Shown here: positions 1-8,439 of the stretch, piece after piece
How positions within the stretch are numbered: the stretch's first letter is position 1
Layout: each line of letters opens with the position of its first letter
Assembly (NCBI RefSeq): GCF_003725795.1
Contig: NZ_RBEE01000011.1
Coordinates: forward strand, 62,001-126,000
Source: Pedobacter jejuensis
GTDB lineage: Bacteria > Bacteroidota > Bacteroidia > Sphingobacteriales > Sphingobacteriaceae
Direction of reading: 5' to 3'
Length of the DNA: 64,000 nt
Made by a program: the position numbers and the translations under genes
The notes under the pieces: generated by a model
Told to the model about the DNA's origin: nothing
The model's input: only the letters and a program-made list of their open reading frames with translations
Databases searched by the model: none

Positions 1-683
1 GTTTTTTCTAAAGCATTTTCAGGATTGATGTTGATGAACCGAGCATAATTTATTAATGAAAAAAGCACGTCACCGAATTCAGATTCAGCTTTATCTACAT
101 CAATAGCGGTATTATCCGCTACATTAAATTCTGCTTTAAATTCTTGTAGTTCTTCCTCAACTTTTTCCCAAACCTGGTTTTTGTCTTCCCAATCAAAACC
201 TACACCACGGGCTTTTTCCTGGATTCTTGACGCTTTAACTAATGCAGGTAGCGAAGTGGGAACGCCTGCCAACACTGATTTATTTCCTTCTTTTAACTTG
301 ATTTGTTCCCAGTTTCGTTTCACATCTTCCTCATTTTCAACTTCAACATCGCCGTAAATGTGCGGGTGACGATTAATCAACTTATCGCAAACACCATTTA
401 AAACATCGGTAATATTAAAAGCATTGGTTTCGGAGGCAATGCGAGAATAGAAAACCAGATGCATCATCACATCGCCCAATTCCTTTTTAATTTCGTCCAA
501 ATCGCCTTCTAAAATGGCATCGCTTAACTCATAAGTTTCTTCAATGGTTAAGTGGCGCAAGGTTTCCATGGTTTGCTTTTTATCCCAAGGGCATTGTGTT
601 CTTAAGGTATCTAAAACGGTTAGCAGGCGGTTAAAGGCATCTGCTGGATGGTGAGCAGTTTCTGGAATGGGATTATTCGGCAT
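1..683 (-). CDS. mazG: MazG nucleoside triphosphate pyrophosphohydrolase (partial, 3' end outside window)
   Basis: MazG hydrolyses (d)NTPs to the monophosphate and pyrophosphate, cleaning the nucleotide pool. Translating the minus strand from the ATG at 683 gives MPNNPIPETAHHPADAFNRL, then the family hallmarks RTQCPWDKKQT, TIEETYELSDAI with ELGDVMMHLVFYSRIA (the EExxE...ExxD metal site) and NRHPHIYGDV. A second, C-terminal MazG half follows (EEELQEFKAE...ESEFGDVLFSLIN). About 227 codons are present with no stop before base 1; full-length proteins are about 260 residues, so only the tail is missing. The stop of the neighbouring gene at 694 lies on the same strand 3' of nothing else, so mazG follows it with a gap of only 10 bases and they may be cotranscribed. 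Confidence 0.93.
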   Translation of the reverse strand, partial: MPNNPIPETAHHPADAFNRLLTVLDTLRTQCPWDKKQTMETLRHLTIEETYELSDAILEGDLDEIKKELGDVMMHLVFYSRIASETNAFNITDVLNGVCDKLINRHPHIYGDVEVENEEDVKRNWEQIKLKEGNKSVLAGVPTSLPALVKASRIQEKARGVGFDWEDKNQVWEKVEEELQEFKAEFNVADNTAIDVDKAESEFGDVLFSLINYARFININPENALEK

Positions 684-693
684 GTTTAATTAT

Positions 694-1143
694 TTATCGA
701 ACGCTAAAATACCAAACCCAGGCGATTAAGAAGAATTGAAACGGAATCCTGAACCACAAATATTTTATTCCTGGTCCGGGTTTGTGTAAGTTTTCATAAT
801 TAATTTGATTTTTTGCGGCGTAAATATTGGCAGGAAGAATGATTAGCAGAAAAATGATTAGTGCAATTCCGGTGTAATAACGTGTGCTTTCGAAACTTAA
901 ACCAATGGCGAAAAGGATTTCTAAAATTCCTGTTAAAATCACAATTTCTACTTTTTTGGGGATGAAAAGTGGAATCATGGCAGCCATACTGGTTTTAAAT
1001 TTGAAATGGCCAATTGCCGTAAAGAGTAGCATTACGCTCATGGCAATATTGCCTGCAAATATATTTCCTTTATCAAATTGGGTGTGATTACCAAAAGCAA
1101 ATAACGTTACGAATACGATAAGCAATACAAATAGCGGTTTCAT
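694..1143 (-). CDS. DoxX-like small integral membrane protein
   Basis: A 149-residue, very hydrophobic protein with four predicted membrane segments (about residues 3-20, 30-48, 63-85 and 88-108) plus a C-terminal hydrophobic stretch (FFLIAWVWYF). The order of helices and the motif around AMSVMLLFTAIGHFKF resemble DoxX-like/DUF4267-type membrane proteins, whose function is generally unknown. It starts at ATG 1143 and ends 10 bases before mazG on the same strand. I assign the family from overall pattern, not from a diagnostic motif, so the name is tentative. Confidence 0.6.
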   Translation of the reverse strand: MKPLFVLLIVFVTLFAFGNHTQFDKGNIFAGNIAMSVMLLFTAIGHFKFKTSMAAMIPLFIPKKVEIVILTGILEILFAIGLSFESTRYYTGIALIIFLLIILPANIYAAKNQINYENLHKPGPGIKYLWFRIPFQFFLIAWVWYFSVR

Positions 1144-1184
1144 GAGAACTATAAATTAAAATTTTTTCTGGATGTTTTTCCTCA

Positions 1185-1336
1185 CCTCACCCTATTGATG
1201 CAAGTGATTTATGTTCTATTGTGCTCTCCCTCTCGTTGAAGAGATGGAAATTACTGCCGGTGGTTTAAACCTAATTTATTACCTGTTTTTTGCACTTAGC
1301 CGCCGCTCTGCAAAAAGAGGAGATGAAGGGATGAGG
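1185..1336. repeat. Single copy of the CCTCACCC palindromic repeat (family R1)
   Basis: This gap element begins CCTCACCCTATTGATG and ends GGGATGAGG, so its ends form an inverted repeat. It contains the inner tract CTCTCCCTCTCGTTGAAGAG. The same opening, inner tract and closing ends are found in the tandem array at 14363-15136. It lies between two genes on the same strand and has no credible ORF. Confidence 0.7.
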
Positions 1337-1344
1337 TTTTTATC

Positions 1345-2454
1345 CTAATCTCTTTCCTCTAGCTTAATCCTTTTTGTAATTCTGTAAACACGCTTTTTCT
1401 TTTCGGGTTTATGCTCTTCGCCCATTAAAATTCCCCAAGGTTTGAGGGTATCAACCCTATCGAAAATAATTTTCAAAATCGCCAAATAGGGGATGCACAA
1501 GAACATGCCCGAAATTCCCCAAATCATTTCACCAACTACTATACCGATAAAAGCAAATAAGGCATTAATTTTAACCTTCGAACCTACTACCAAAGGCATC
1601 AAAATATTCCCATCCAAAGCGTGTACACCTATAAAAACTACCAGAACTAATAAAACCTTGCCGGCTCCGGCAGTTGCAAAAGTAATCAAGCAGCTTACCA
1701 CCAAGGCGAAAAAGATGCCGAGGTAGGGCACAACATTAAAAATACCAGCTACCAAACCCAGCAATACCGCATATTTAACACCCAATAAACTCAAAATCCC
1801 AATCATTAAAACTGTTACAATAAGCATTTGTAAAAACAAACCGATGATGTATTTTTTTATGATAAATTGAATTTGATTAGCAATTTCAGTCACCTTTTCT
1901 TTGTGTTCTTCCTTAAAGACAGAGGTTAAAAAGGTGAATAAAACCCTGCGGTAGTTTAAAATGAAGAACGTAAATAATAAAGTGAACGCTAAAAATAATA
2001 AGGTAGACGATAGTGTAGCCAGTGTTGTAGCAACGATTGTGGCGCTTGTTGCCAAGGCCTTTTCGGTGCTATCGTTTAAGTAAGCCAGCTGTTTTTCGGT
2101 ATTTACATTAAAAGTAGTCGATATCCAATGTTGCAATTCGTGAAACGAAACATTTGCTTTTTGTTTCAAAAGTGGCCAATCTGCCCATAAATCGCTAAGC
2201 TGATTGCCGAAGAAATATATGATGCCACTAATTACAGCTATCATTAAAATTACCGAAACAATGGTTGATAAACTTCTTTTAAACTTGAATTTATGTTCCA
2301 AAAAATTTCCAACAGGTAAAAGTAAAATCGCCATTAAGAAAGAAAAAAGCAATGGTGCCAACAGCGATTGCCCTAAAATCGCGATATAGGTTAAACTGAT
2401 TAAACAAAAAAGTACAAGGGCTAGTTTCGGTAGAAAAGATAGTTTTTCTTTCAT
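1345..2454 (-). CDS. AI-2E family transporter / permease (PerM-YdiK type)
   Basis: A polytopic inner-membrane protein of 369 residues from the ATG at 2454 (MKEKLSFLPKL). An ORF extension adds nine residues upstream, but the inner ATG places the positive residues directly before the first helix. Two N-terminal helices are followed by a long soluble stretch (about 80-150) and a C-terminal bundle with the family-typical runs GLVAGIFNVVPYLGIFFA and GIVVGEMIWGISGMFLCIPYLAI. Members range from the E. coli AI-2 exporter TqsA to proteins of unknown substrate, and one was reported as a Na+/H+ antiporter. The substrate here cannot be told from sequence. The basic tail (KPEKKKRVYRITKRIKLEERD) is cytoplasmic. 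Confidence 0.9.
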   Translation of the reverse strand: MKEKLSFLPKLALVLFCLISLTYIAILGQSLLAPLLFSFLMAILLLPVGNFLEHKFKFKRSLSTIVSVILMIAVISGIIYFFGNQLSDLWADWPLLKQKANVSFHELQHWISTTFNVNTEKQLAYLNDSTEKALATSATIVATTLATLSSTLLFLAFTLLFTFFILNYRRVLFTFLTSVFKEEHKEKVTEIANQIQFIIKKYIIGLFLQMLIVTVLMIGILSLLGVKYAVLLGLVAGIFNVVPYLGIFFALVVSCLITFATAGAGKVLLVLVVFIGVHALDGNILMPLVVGSKVKINALFAFIGIVVGEMIWGISGMFLCIPYLAILKIIFDRVDTLKPWGILMGEEHKPEKKKRVYRITKRIKLEERD

Positions 2455-2605
2455 AATAGTTTTAAATCCTGTTAAATACAAAATGCCCGACTAAATGTTT
2501 TAATGGCGCATTTAAATATAGCAGATTATTTTAAAAGCTAATTATTACCTCAAAAAAAGACTTCTACAATTTTCGAAAAGCAATCTACCATTTCATTTTA
2601 ACGTT

Positions 2606-2684
2606 AGTCCCGTGTTTCGCTAAACCTTTAACAATTCTTTCGCTAAGCTCAAGAGGTTAAAGTGTATCGCTGCACCCGGGTTTA
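2606..2684. repeat. Degenerate palindromic element in a 267-bp gap
   Basis: The gap 2482-2748 has no gene. It holds an imperfect inverted repeat with arms CTTTAAC (2626-2632) and GTTAAAG (2656-2662), with CCCGTG and CACCCGGG further out. Its outline (CCCG ... CCCGGGTTTAA) recalls the repeat at 8213-8275, but similarity is weak. Confidence 0.35.
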
Positions 2685-2748
2685 AGTACTTCTGTTTATG
2701 CTACTATTTAAGTTTTCCTGCAAATCGTGTAAAGACAGGTAGTAAATT

Positions 2749-3411
2749 TTATGCTTTAATAGCCCTCAGCATCTCTCTTTTGCCTGGTGCACCTGGTAAT
2801 TTTTCAATTGTAAAACCATTGGCTTTAACGGCTCTTTTGAGTTTTCCGGTGATGGCATAAGTTACGAAAGTTCCGCCTGGTTTTAAGAAACTACAGGCAT
2901 GGGCAATAATTTCATCACTCCACATTTCGGGTTGGTGCTGAACTGAAAAAGCATCGTAGTAAATAACATCAAATTTTTTATCGGTTTCAAAATCGGCTAA
3001 AGTAGTGTGCGGAATTTCTAAGTCGCAAATTGGCGATATGGTTTGCTCGGTCTTTAAAGCACTTTCGTAATTTGAAATAAAACCTTTCCACGTTTGCTCA
3101 GATACATATTCTGAATATCTCGTTTGTTTAATTACATCAATGGTTAGCGGAAAGGCCTCAATGCTGGTATAATCAAGTTTAATGTTATTTAAAGTGCAAT
3201 ATTCAAAACTTAAAATAAAATTTAATCCTGTTCCAAAACCTACTTCTAAAATAGATATTTCAGCTTTTCCTACAGATGCAAATTTTAAGCCTGCATCTAT
3301 AAAAACATGTTTGCTTTCTTGCAATGCCCCATGTTTGCTATGATAATGCTCGCCAATGGTTTCGTTGTAGAGTGTGTTTGAGCCATCGGCAGTAGGGGTA
3401 ATTATATTCAT
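2749..3411 (-). CDS. mnmD: MnmD-type tRNA (5-aminomethyl-2-thiouridine) methyltransferase
   Basis: A 220-residue protein matching the N-terminal methyltransferase half of MnmC (DUF752), which uses SAM to make the last methylation of mnm5s2U34 in tRNA. The SAM-binding loop is EVGFGTGLNF (about residues 56-65), followed by the DxFS-type catalytic motif IYYDAFSVQHQPEMW and the C-terminal KPGGTFVTYAITGKLKRAVK and PGAPGKREML motifs. It lacks the FAD-dependent oxidase half, as in stand-alone MnmD proteins, which fits organisms that make nm5U by another route. The gene stands alone; the gaps on both sides exceed 190 bases. Confidence 0.87.
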   Translation of the reverse strand: MNIITPTADGSNTLYNETIGEHYHSKHGALQESKHVFIDAGLKFASVGKAEISILEVGFGTGLNFILSFEYCTLNNIKLDYTSIEAFPLTIDVIKQTRYSEYVSEQTWKGFISNYESALKTEQTISPICDLEIPHTTLADFETDKKFDVIYYDAFSVQHQPEMWSDEIIAHACSFLKPGGTFVTYAITGKLKRAVKANGFTIEKLPGAPGKREMLRAIKA

Positions 3412-3605
3412 GACAAGGATTAATGGATTTTTGACCAGGATTAAAGGATTTTGACCAGGATTATAGGATTATAAGATTAATATGATAAGAATGCAAATAT
3501 AGTATCAAGTAGTGATTATCAGGTATCGAGACTTACATATCGCCTCAGTATTTTTCGTGTTGGTCTTTTCGCTTTAAGCTTTTATCTTTAGACTTTCAGC
3601 TTATT

Positions 3606-3944
3606 ATGGATATCGAATCTTTCAGAGAGTATTGTTTAAGTCTGCCGGGTACTACCGAAGGCATGAAATGGGAACATTTGTGCTTTATGATTGAAGAAAA
3701 GATTTATATCATCATTGCTATTGATGACGGATGTAGGTTTTCTATAAAATGTAATCCTGATGAATTTGATGTGCTAACAGCTAGAGATGGAATTGCACAA
3801 GCTTTTCATCTGGCCAAACGCCAATGGATACAAGTCGAGAATTTGGATGTGTTGAATGATAAAGAACTGAAATCCAGAGTGGAAGCATCAAGGGCAATGG
3901 TTTTAGCAAAACTGCCTAAGAAAATTCAGGCGAAATATTCGTAA
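3606..3944 (+). CDS. MmcQ/YjbR family protein
   Basis: A 112-residue protein of the YjbR/MmcQ family, with a double-wing (CyaY-like) fold. Family features: the N-terminal SFREYCLSLPGTTEGMKWEHLCFMI, the central CRFSIKCNPDEFDVL, and HLAKRQWIQVENLDVLNDKELKSRVEASRAMVLAKL near the end. Some members have been proposed to bind DNA, but the biochemical role is not established. Length is normal and the start ATG is the only one in frame. No operon partner: the next gene lies 134 bases downstream. Confidence 0.88.
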   Translation: MDIESFREYCLSLPGTTEGMKWEHLCFMIEEKIYIIIAIDDGCRFSIKCNPDEFDVLTARDGIAQAFHLAKRQWIQVENLDVLNDKELKSRVEASRAMVLAKLPKKIQAKYS

Positions 3945-4078
3945 ATTTAATTTTCATAATTGGTTAATGATGTAAACATCGTTCTTTTATTTATGATGTG
4001 TCAATCTTGTGTTTACTTATTCGTAGGAATAATCGTTTGATAACGTATCCTAAGCAATTTTATTAAATACATTAAATT

Positions 4079-4540
4079 ATGCCAACAGAAATTATAAACA
4101 CAACTCCTGATAGTGAAATTGTAAGTTCACGAATTTTTGATGTAGCAAGAGAAATTCTATACAGTGCTTGGTCTAAGCCAAACCATTTAAAAAATTGGTG
4201 GGGTCCGAATGGTTTTACCAACACATTTAACACATTCGACTTCCGGGTTGGTGGCAAGTGGAGTTTTATTATGCACGGGCCCGATAAAGGGAATTATGCA
4301 AACGAATGTGAATTTATCAAGATAGATGAACCATCATTAATCGCTTGGAAACGTCATTCTAAGCCACACTTTCAAGTTGTTGCTGTTTTTGAGGAAATCT
4401 CTGGTAATAAAACCAAACTCATTTTTAAAATGCTATTTGAAACAGCGGAGGAGTGCAGGAAAATAAAACCTTTTGTGGTAGATAAAAACGAAGAAAATTT
4501 TGATAGGCTTGAAGTTGAATTGACAAAGATGAAACAGTAG
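4079..4540 (+). CDS. SRPBCC domain protein, AHSA1 (Aha1 C-terminal-like) family
   Basis: A 153-residue protein with the START-like helix-grip fold of AHSA1/CalC proteins. The key motifs are REILYSAWSKPNHLKNWWGPNGFTN (about residues 28-52), FDFRVGGKWSFIMHGPDKGNY and the closing FDRLEVELTKM helix. These proteins form a hydrophobic cavity and are often encoded beside ArsR regulators; none is seen here, so the ligand is unknown. The gene follows YjbR on the same strand after a 134-base gap and faces the DUF2625 gene tail to tail, 44 bases apart, with no clear terminator between. Confidence 0.88.
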   Translation: MPTEIINTTPDSEIVSSRIFDVAREILYSAWSKPNHLKNWWGPNGFTNTFNTFDFRVGGKWSFIMHGPDKGNYANECEFIKIDEPSLIAWKRHSKPHFQVVAVFEEISGNKTKLIFKMLFETAEECRKIKPFVVDKNEENFDRLEVELTKMKQ

Positions 4541-4584
4541 CCAATTTTCATTAAATCAGCTTTAATAATAATCGCTCCCCAAAC

Positions 4585-5361
4585 TTACTGTTTCGAATTA
4601 TCCTTCTTTATTCCTTTATCGCCGTTTAGTTCTTTCGATTTCATGATATTGAAACGATACATTTCCTCAATACCCACAAGTTTACGGGTACATTTTTCTA
4701 TATCTGTGCCTTCTTCCCATAAATAAGGGCGAAAGCTGTAGGTTTTAGTGCCATCTAAGTTCGCAATAAATTGATTCCAGGTGTTCCATCGCAAGCCTTT
4801 ATAAAATTTAGAAAGGTCGCTATCAAAACAAAACACCAAAAATTCGCCATAACCCGCACCAAGTGGTTGCCATGTTAGACTATTCGGTTCCAGGTAATAC
4901 ACATTTTTGATGTCCTTGCCTAAACCACCATAATTAATGGCGAAAAATCCACCCACGGCATCATCAGCAATTAATAAATAAGGAATGTTATCGCCATATT
5001 CTTTAATGGTTTTGCCTTTATTCCATTCTGCAATATCTCTGGTTAATCGTTCACTTCCCGAACCTAAAATTCTAATCCAGCCATTGTCAATCATAATTCC
5101 GCCGGTATTATAAATTACAGAACCTAAAGTAGCATAAGTGGTCATTTGAGAATTGTACAACACATCTTTAGCTTTTGCCGAATCTACCGGTAAAACCTCA
5201 ACTTTATTTTTAGCAGAATCAATCCATTTTTTTACCAAAGGCCAGGCCGGGTCTGTTTTATTAATTAATTTATCCAGGCTTATTAATTTATTTTGGGCTG
5301 TTGATGTTAAGTAAAATAATGATAAACTGAAGATAAATATGGTTTTGATAATGCTTTTCAT
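4585..5361 (-). CDS. DUF2625 family secreted protein
   Basis: A 258-residue protein of unknown function recognised by the DUF2625 pattern: ISLDKLINKTDPAWPLVKKW, TLGSVIYNTGGIMIDNGWIRILGSG, DDAVGGFFAINYGGLG and LRWNTWNQF. The ATG at 5361 (MKSIIKTIFIFSLSLFYLTS) gives a clean Sec signal peptide ending at TAQ; the ATG seven codons upstream would add a polar head and is less likely. In other bacteria the family is cytoplasmic, so the leader is a feature of this subgroup. Only cytosolic-type enzymatic roles have been guessed for the family; I infer none. Confidence 0.85.
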   Translation of the reverse strand: MKSIIKTIFIFSLSLFYLTSTAQNKLISLDKLINKTDPAWPLVKKWIDSAKNKVEVLPVDSAKAKDVLYNSQMTTYATLGSVIYNTGGIMIDNGWIRILGSGSERLTRDIAEWNKGKTIKEYGDNIPYLLIADDAVGGFFAINYGGLGKDIKNVYYLEPNSLTWQPLGAGYGEFLVFCFDSDLSKFYKGLRWNTWNQFIANLDGTKTYSFRPYLWEEGTDIEKCTRKLVGIEEMYRFNIMKSKELNGDKGIKKDNSKQ

Positions 5362-5716
5362 ATTAGGATTTTGTATGCTCAAAGATATAATGATAATTAA
5401 GAGTTTTAGATGGTTAGAGATTTTTTTAAACGGATAAAGTAAGTTTTTGAAAACTTAATTATTTGATAAGAATTTTTCTAAAAACGAATTATTTTAAAAA
5501 TGAGATCGCTTCGTGCCTCGCAATGACGACCACCATACCATCATGGCGAGGCAGGAAGCAAACCCAGAGCATATAACCTAAATAAAATTCAAACAGGTTC
5601 TAAATTAATGTGACATTATTCATATTGATACAGACAATACAACCATTAAAGTGTATACCCAAAGACATACAAAACCATACTGGGAATATGTTTCAATTTC
5701 AAACTATTAAAGAATT
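5362..5716. other. Intergenic region with a short dispersed-repeat remnant
   Basis: No gene is seen. Around 5500-5560 the sequence GAGATCGCTTCGTGCCTCGC followed by AATGACG is a remnant of the cattcgag/aatgacg repeat found also near 32489 and 47844. The rest is AT-rich. Confidence 0.5.
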
Positions 5717-5751
5717 ATAAAAAAAAACGCTCCCGAAAATTTGGGAGCGTT
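5717..5751 (-). terminator. Rho-independent terminator of the M13 peptidase gene
   Basis: Perfect 9-bp arms AACGCTCCC (5726-5734) and GGGAGCGTT (5743-5751). Read on the minus strand the hairpin is followed by a run of eight or more T, so it ends transcription from the peptidase gene about 95 bases past its stop. Confidence 0.9.
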
Positions 5752-5846
5752 CTCAATATAGGTTTGATATTCCTCTCTGGGATGAAAATCTTTAGTATTT
5801 ATTAGCAGAGGCTAAAGATTGAATCTTTTAGCTGTCCACCTTAAAA

Positions 5847-7883
5847 CTACCACATTCTAATTCTATCTTCTGGTTTTTTGTATAATTTATCGCCAGGTTT
5901 AACATCAAAAGCCGTGTACCAGGCATCCATATTTACTGGTGCACCAATTGTACGGTACGGACCAGGAGAATGTGGGTCGGTTTTGATTAATTGTGCTGCG
6001 CTTTCTGGTAAAATATTACCTCTCCAAACTTGTGCCCAAGCTAAAAAGAAACGTTGGTCTGGCGTAAAGCCATCAATTTTTTCATTGCTTTGACCTTGTT
6101 TAGTCATTTTGAAAGCCGTGTAAGCAGCATTTAAACCACCTAAATCGCCAATGTTTTCACCCATAGTTAATTTTCCAATTACATGTACGGTATCTAAAAC
6201 AGTATAAGCATCAAATTGCTCGCCCAAAGCTTTTGTTTTAGCATCAAATTTAGCTTTGTCTTCAGCAGTCCACCAGTTTTTTAAATTGCCTACTGCATCA
6301 TATTGACTTCCGCTATCATCGAAGCCATGGCTCATTTCGTGACCAATAACGGCACCAATACCACCATAATTTAAAGCATCATCCGCATTTGGGTCGAAGA
6401 AAGGAAATTGTAAAATTCCGGCTGGGAAAGTAATCTCATTCATGGTTGGGCTATAAGACGCATTAACCGTTGGCGGAGTCATGCCAAAACGGTTACGGTC
6501 AACTGGCTTTCCTAATCTATTCACATTTTCATTATAACCCCATTTACTTGCATTACGCAAGTTTTGGAAATAAGTATTTCTGTTAATATCTAATCCTGTG
6601 TAAGTTTCCCATTTGGTAGTATATCCAACTTTTGGTTTAAAAGCAGCTAATTTTTCTAAAGCTTTTTGCTTAGTTGCCTCGCTCATCCACTCCAAACCTT
6701 TAATTCTGATTTCGAAAGCCTTGCGTAAGTTTACAATCATGTCATCCATACGGGCTTTAGCCTCAGGCTTAAAATATTTAGCAACATAAAGCTGACCTAA
6801 TAATTCGCCAATTGTACCATCTGTTAAAGATGACATGCGTTGCCAACGTGGTGTTTGCACTTTTTGTCCGGTTTGCGCTTGAGTAAATGCGAAACTGGCT
6901 TTAACAAATGGAGAACTTAAACTTCCAGCCGAACCTTTTAAAACATTCCACTCTAGATAAGTTTTCCAATCTGCAACCGGAACCGATTTTAGCATTCCGT
7001 CTACGCTAGCCAAAAATTTTGGAGATGCAACTAAAACTGTATCCTGTCCTTTAATTTGAAATTTAGGTAAGTAAGTAGCCCAGTTAATGTCTGGTGTTTT
7101 TTTGTTCAGCTCTGCAACAGTAAGTTTGTTGTAAGTTGCATAAGGGTCACGCATCTCTAAACGGCTCATTTGGGCCTCAGCAAATTGCTTTTCTATTTTA
7201 AAAACGGTTTCTGCTTTTTGTTTTGCAACTTCAGGTGTACTTCCGGTTAACGTAAATAGCGTGGTCATATAGGTGTTATATGCCTCACGAATTTTCACAC
7301 TTCGCGTATCATCTTTTAAATAATAATCACGATCTGGCAAAGTTGTACCACCCTGACCAATGTTAACCATATATTTGTTAACATTTTTACGGTCTTGGCC
7401 AACACCAACGCCAAACATAGCGCCACCTAAGCCATTTACACGCATGTATGCAACTTGGTCAAGTACACCTTGAATATCTTTTATTTGTTTAATTTTTTCT
7501 AAATCGGCTTTAATTGGAGTATAGCCTAATTTTTCGATGGTCACGGTGTCCATTGCGGCAGCAAAGAAATCGCCAACCCTACGCTTAACCGAACCTACAG
7601 GTGCAGATTTATCTGCGGCAGCATCTTCTACTAATGTTTTAACGGCATTAATGTTAAAATCGCGAAGTTCGTTAAACGAACCCCAACGTGTTTCTTTAGC
7701 AGGAACAGGATTCTTTTTTATCCAGTTACCGCTTGCGTAAGTATAAAAATCATCGCCCGGTTTAACAGATAAATCCATGTTGGCAGGGTCAATAAATTTT
7801 TTGGTAGTTTGTGCATTTGCAGAAAAGCCAGCCGCAACTATTCCAAGTGCCGCAAAATATCTTTTCAAATTTTGGTATTTCAT
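5847..7883 (-). CDS. M13 family metallopeptidase (neprilysin/PepO-like), secreted
   Basis: A 678-residue zinc endopeptidase that cuts peptides, probably in the periplasm. The signal peptide is MKYQNLKRYFAALGIVAAGFSANAQ. The peptidase M13 N-terminal domain follows (DPANMDLSVKPGDDFYTYASGNWIKKNP, about 33-60), then the catalytic domain with HEMSH (residues 515-519) and ENIGD (576-580), which supply the zinc ligands and the catalytic Glu, and the typical NASYSPTMNEITFPAGILQ substrate-strand motif. The end (HSPGPYR...CxxW variant ...RIRMW) lacks the usual CxxW cysteine, as bacterial members often do. Full length; monocistronic, with its own terminator. Confidence 0.95.
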   Translation of the reverse strand: MKYQNLKRYFAALGIVAAGFSANAQTTKKFIDPANMDLSVKPGDDFYTYASGNWIKKNPVPAKETRWGSFNELRDFNINAVKTLVEDAAADKSAPVGSVKRRVGDFFAAAMDTVTIEKLGYTPIKADLEKIKQIKDIQGVLDQVAYMRVNGLGGAMFGVGVGQDRKNVNKYMVNIGQGGTTLPDRDYYLKDDTRSVKIREAYNTYMTTLFTLTGSTPEVAKQKAETVFKIEKQFAEAQMSRLEMRDPYATYNKLTVAELNKKTPDINWATYLPKFQIKGQDTVLVASPKFLASVDGMLKSVPVADWKTYLEWNVLKGSAGSLSSPFVKASFAFTQAQTGQKVQTPRWQRMSSLTDGTIGELLGQLYVAKYFKPEAKARMDDMIVNLRKAFEIRIKGLEWMSEATKQKALEKLAAFKPKVGYTTKWETYTGLDINRNTYFQNLRNASKWGYNENVNRLGKPVDRNRFGMTPPTVNASYSPTMNEITFPAGILQFPFFDPNADDALNYGGIGAVIGHEMSHGFDDSGSQYDAVGNLKNWWTAEDKAKFDAKTKALGEQFDAYTVLDTVHVIGKLTMGENIGDLGGLNAAYTAFKMTKQGQSNEKIDGFTPDQRFFLAWAQVWRGNILPESAAQLIKTDPHSPGPYRTIGAPVNMDAWYTAFDVKPGDKLYKKPEDRIRMW

Positions 7884-8439
7884 TCGCTTAATAAGTTAGT
7901 GTAATAAAGCGAAATTTAGCAAATACAAACTAAAACTGATACTATATAATAGAAATATTACCTATTAAACCAGTAGTAAATTTTAGCTAAACCCAAACGT
8001 CTAATAAAATCGGTAGGAGAAAAATGGAATTTTAGAGATTTCATGATTTTTTAATCTTTATACACTATTAACATTTTTTAACATAATTTATTGTGTAGAT
8101 GTAATAAATTTCATTATCAAGAATGATTCAGGATAAAGCATTGATTTAGAAAAAATGCATGTTTATATTTACAGGATTTGAAAAATAACGTTCAGTATTC
8201 CATAGGAATTTATAGTCCCGCTTTTGCTACAACAAAAGCAGAAAAAGCTTTTGGTTTTCGCGGCAATCGGGTTTAAATAACTTGGTGTAGTGCTTCTATT
8301 TTCGCCACCTAAACCCGACAAAGCGAAAAACCCGCAAGCCAATTTTTCTTTGGCTGAGGATTTGTAGCGATGGCGGGAACAAAGGCACATAAATGCTACT
8401 GTTTTTGCTTTTCAAAAAAAATAGTTTTAGAAAATTACA
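7884..8439. other. 556-bp divergent intergenic region with a dispersed repeat
   Basis: This gap separates two divergently transcribed genes, so promoters for both must lie here, though I see no clear TTTG/TAnnTTTG pair. The half near the ATPase gene holds repeat-like sequence: 8213-8275 (see separate entry) and a tail AAATGCTACTGTTTTTGC plus CTTTTCAAAA just before the ATPase start, which recurs at about 11420 and 11545. Short ORFs on the minus strand here have no recognisable content. Confidence 0.5.
8213..8275. repeat. Dispersed palindromic repeat, AAGCTTTTGGTTT type (family R6)
   Basis: The stretch from TAGTCCCGCTTTTGC to GGCAATCGGGTTTAA contains AACAAAAGCAGAAAAAGCTT. A second copy with about 80 percent similarity by eye lies at 31664-31730. 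The ends CCCG and CGGG are complementary, suggesting a folded element. Confidence 0.6.
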
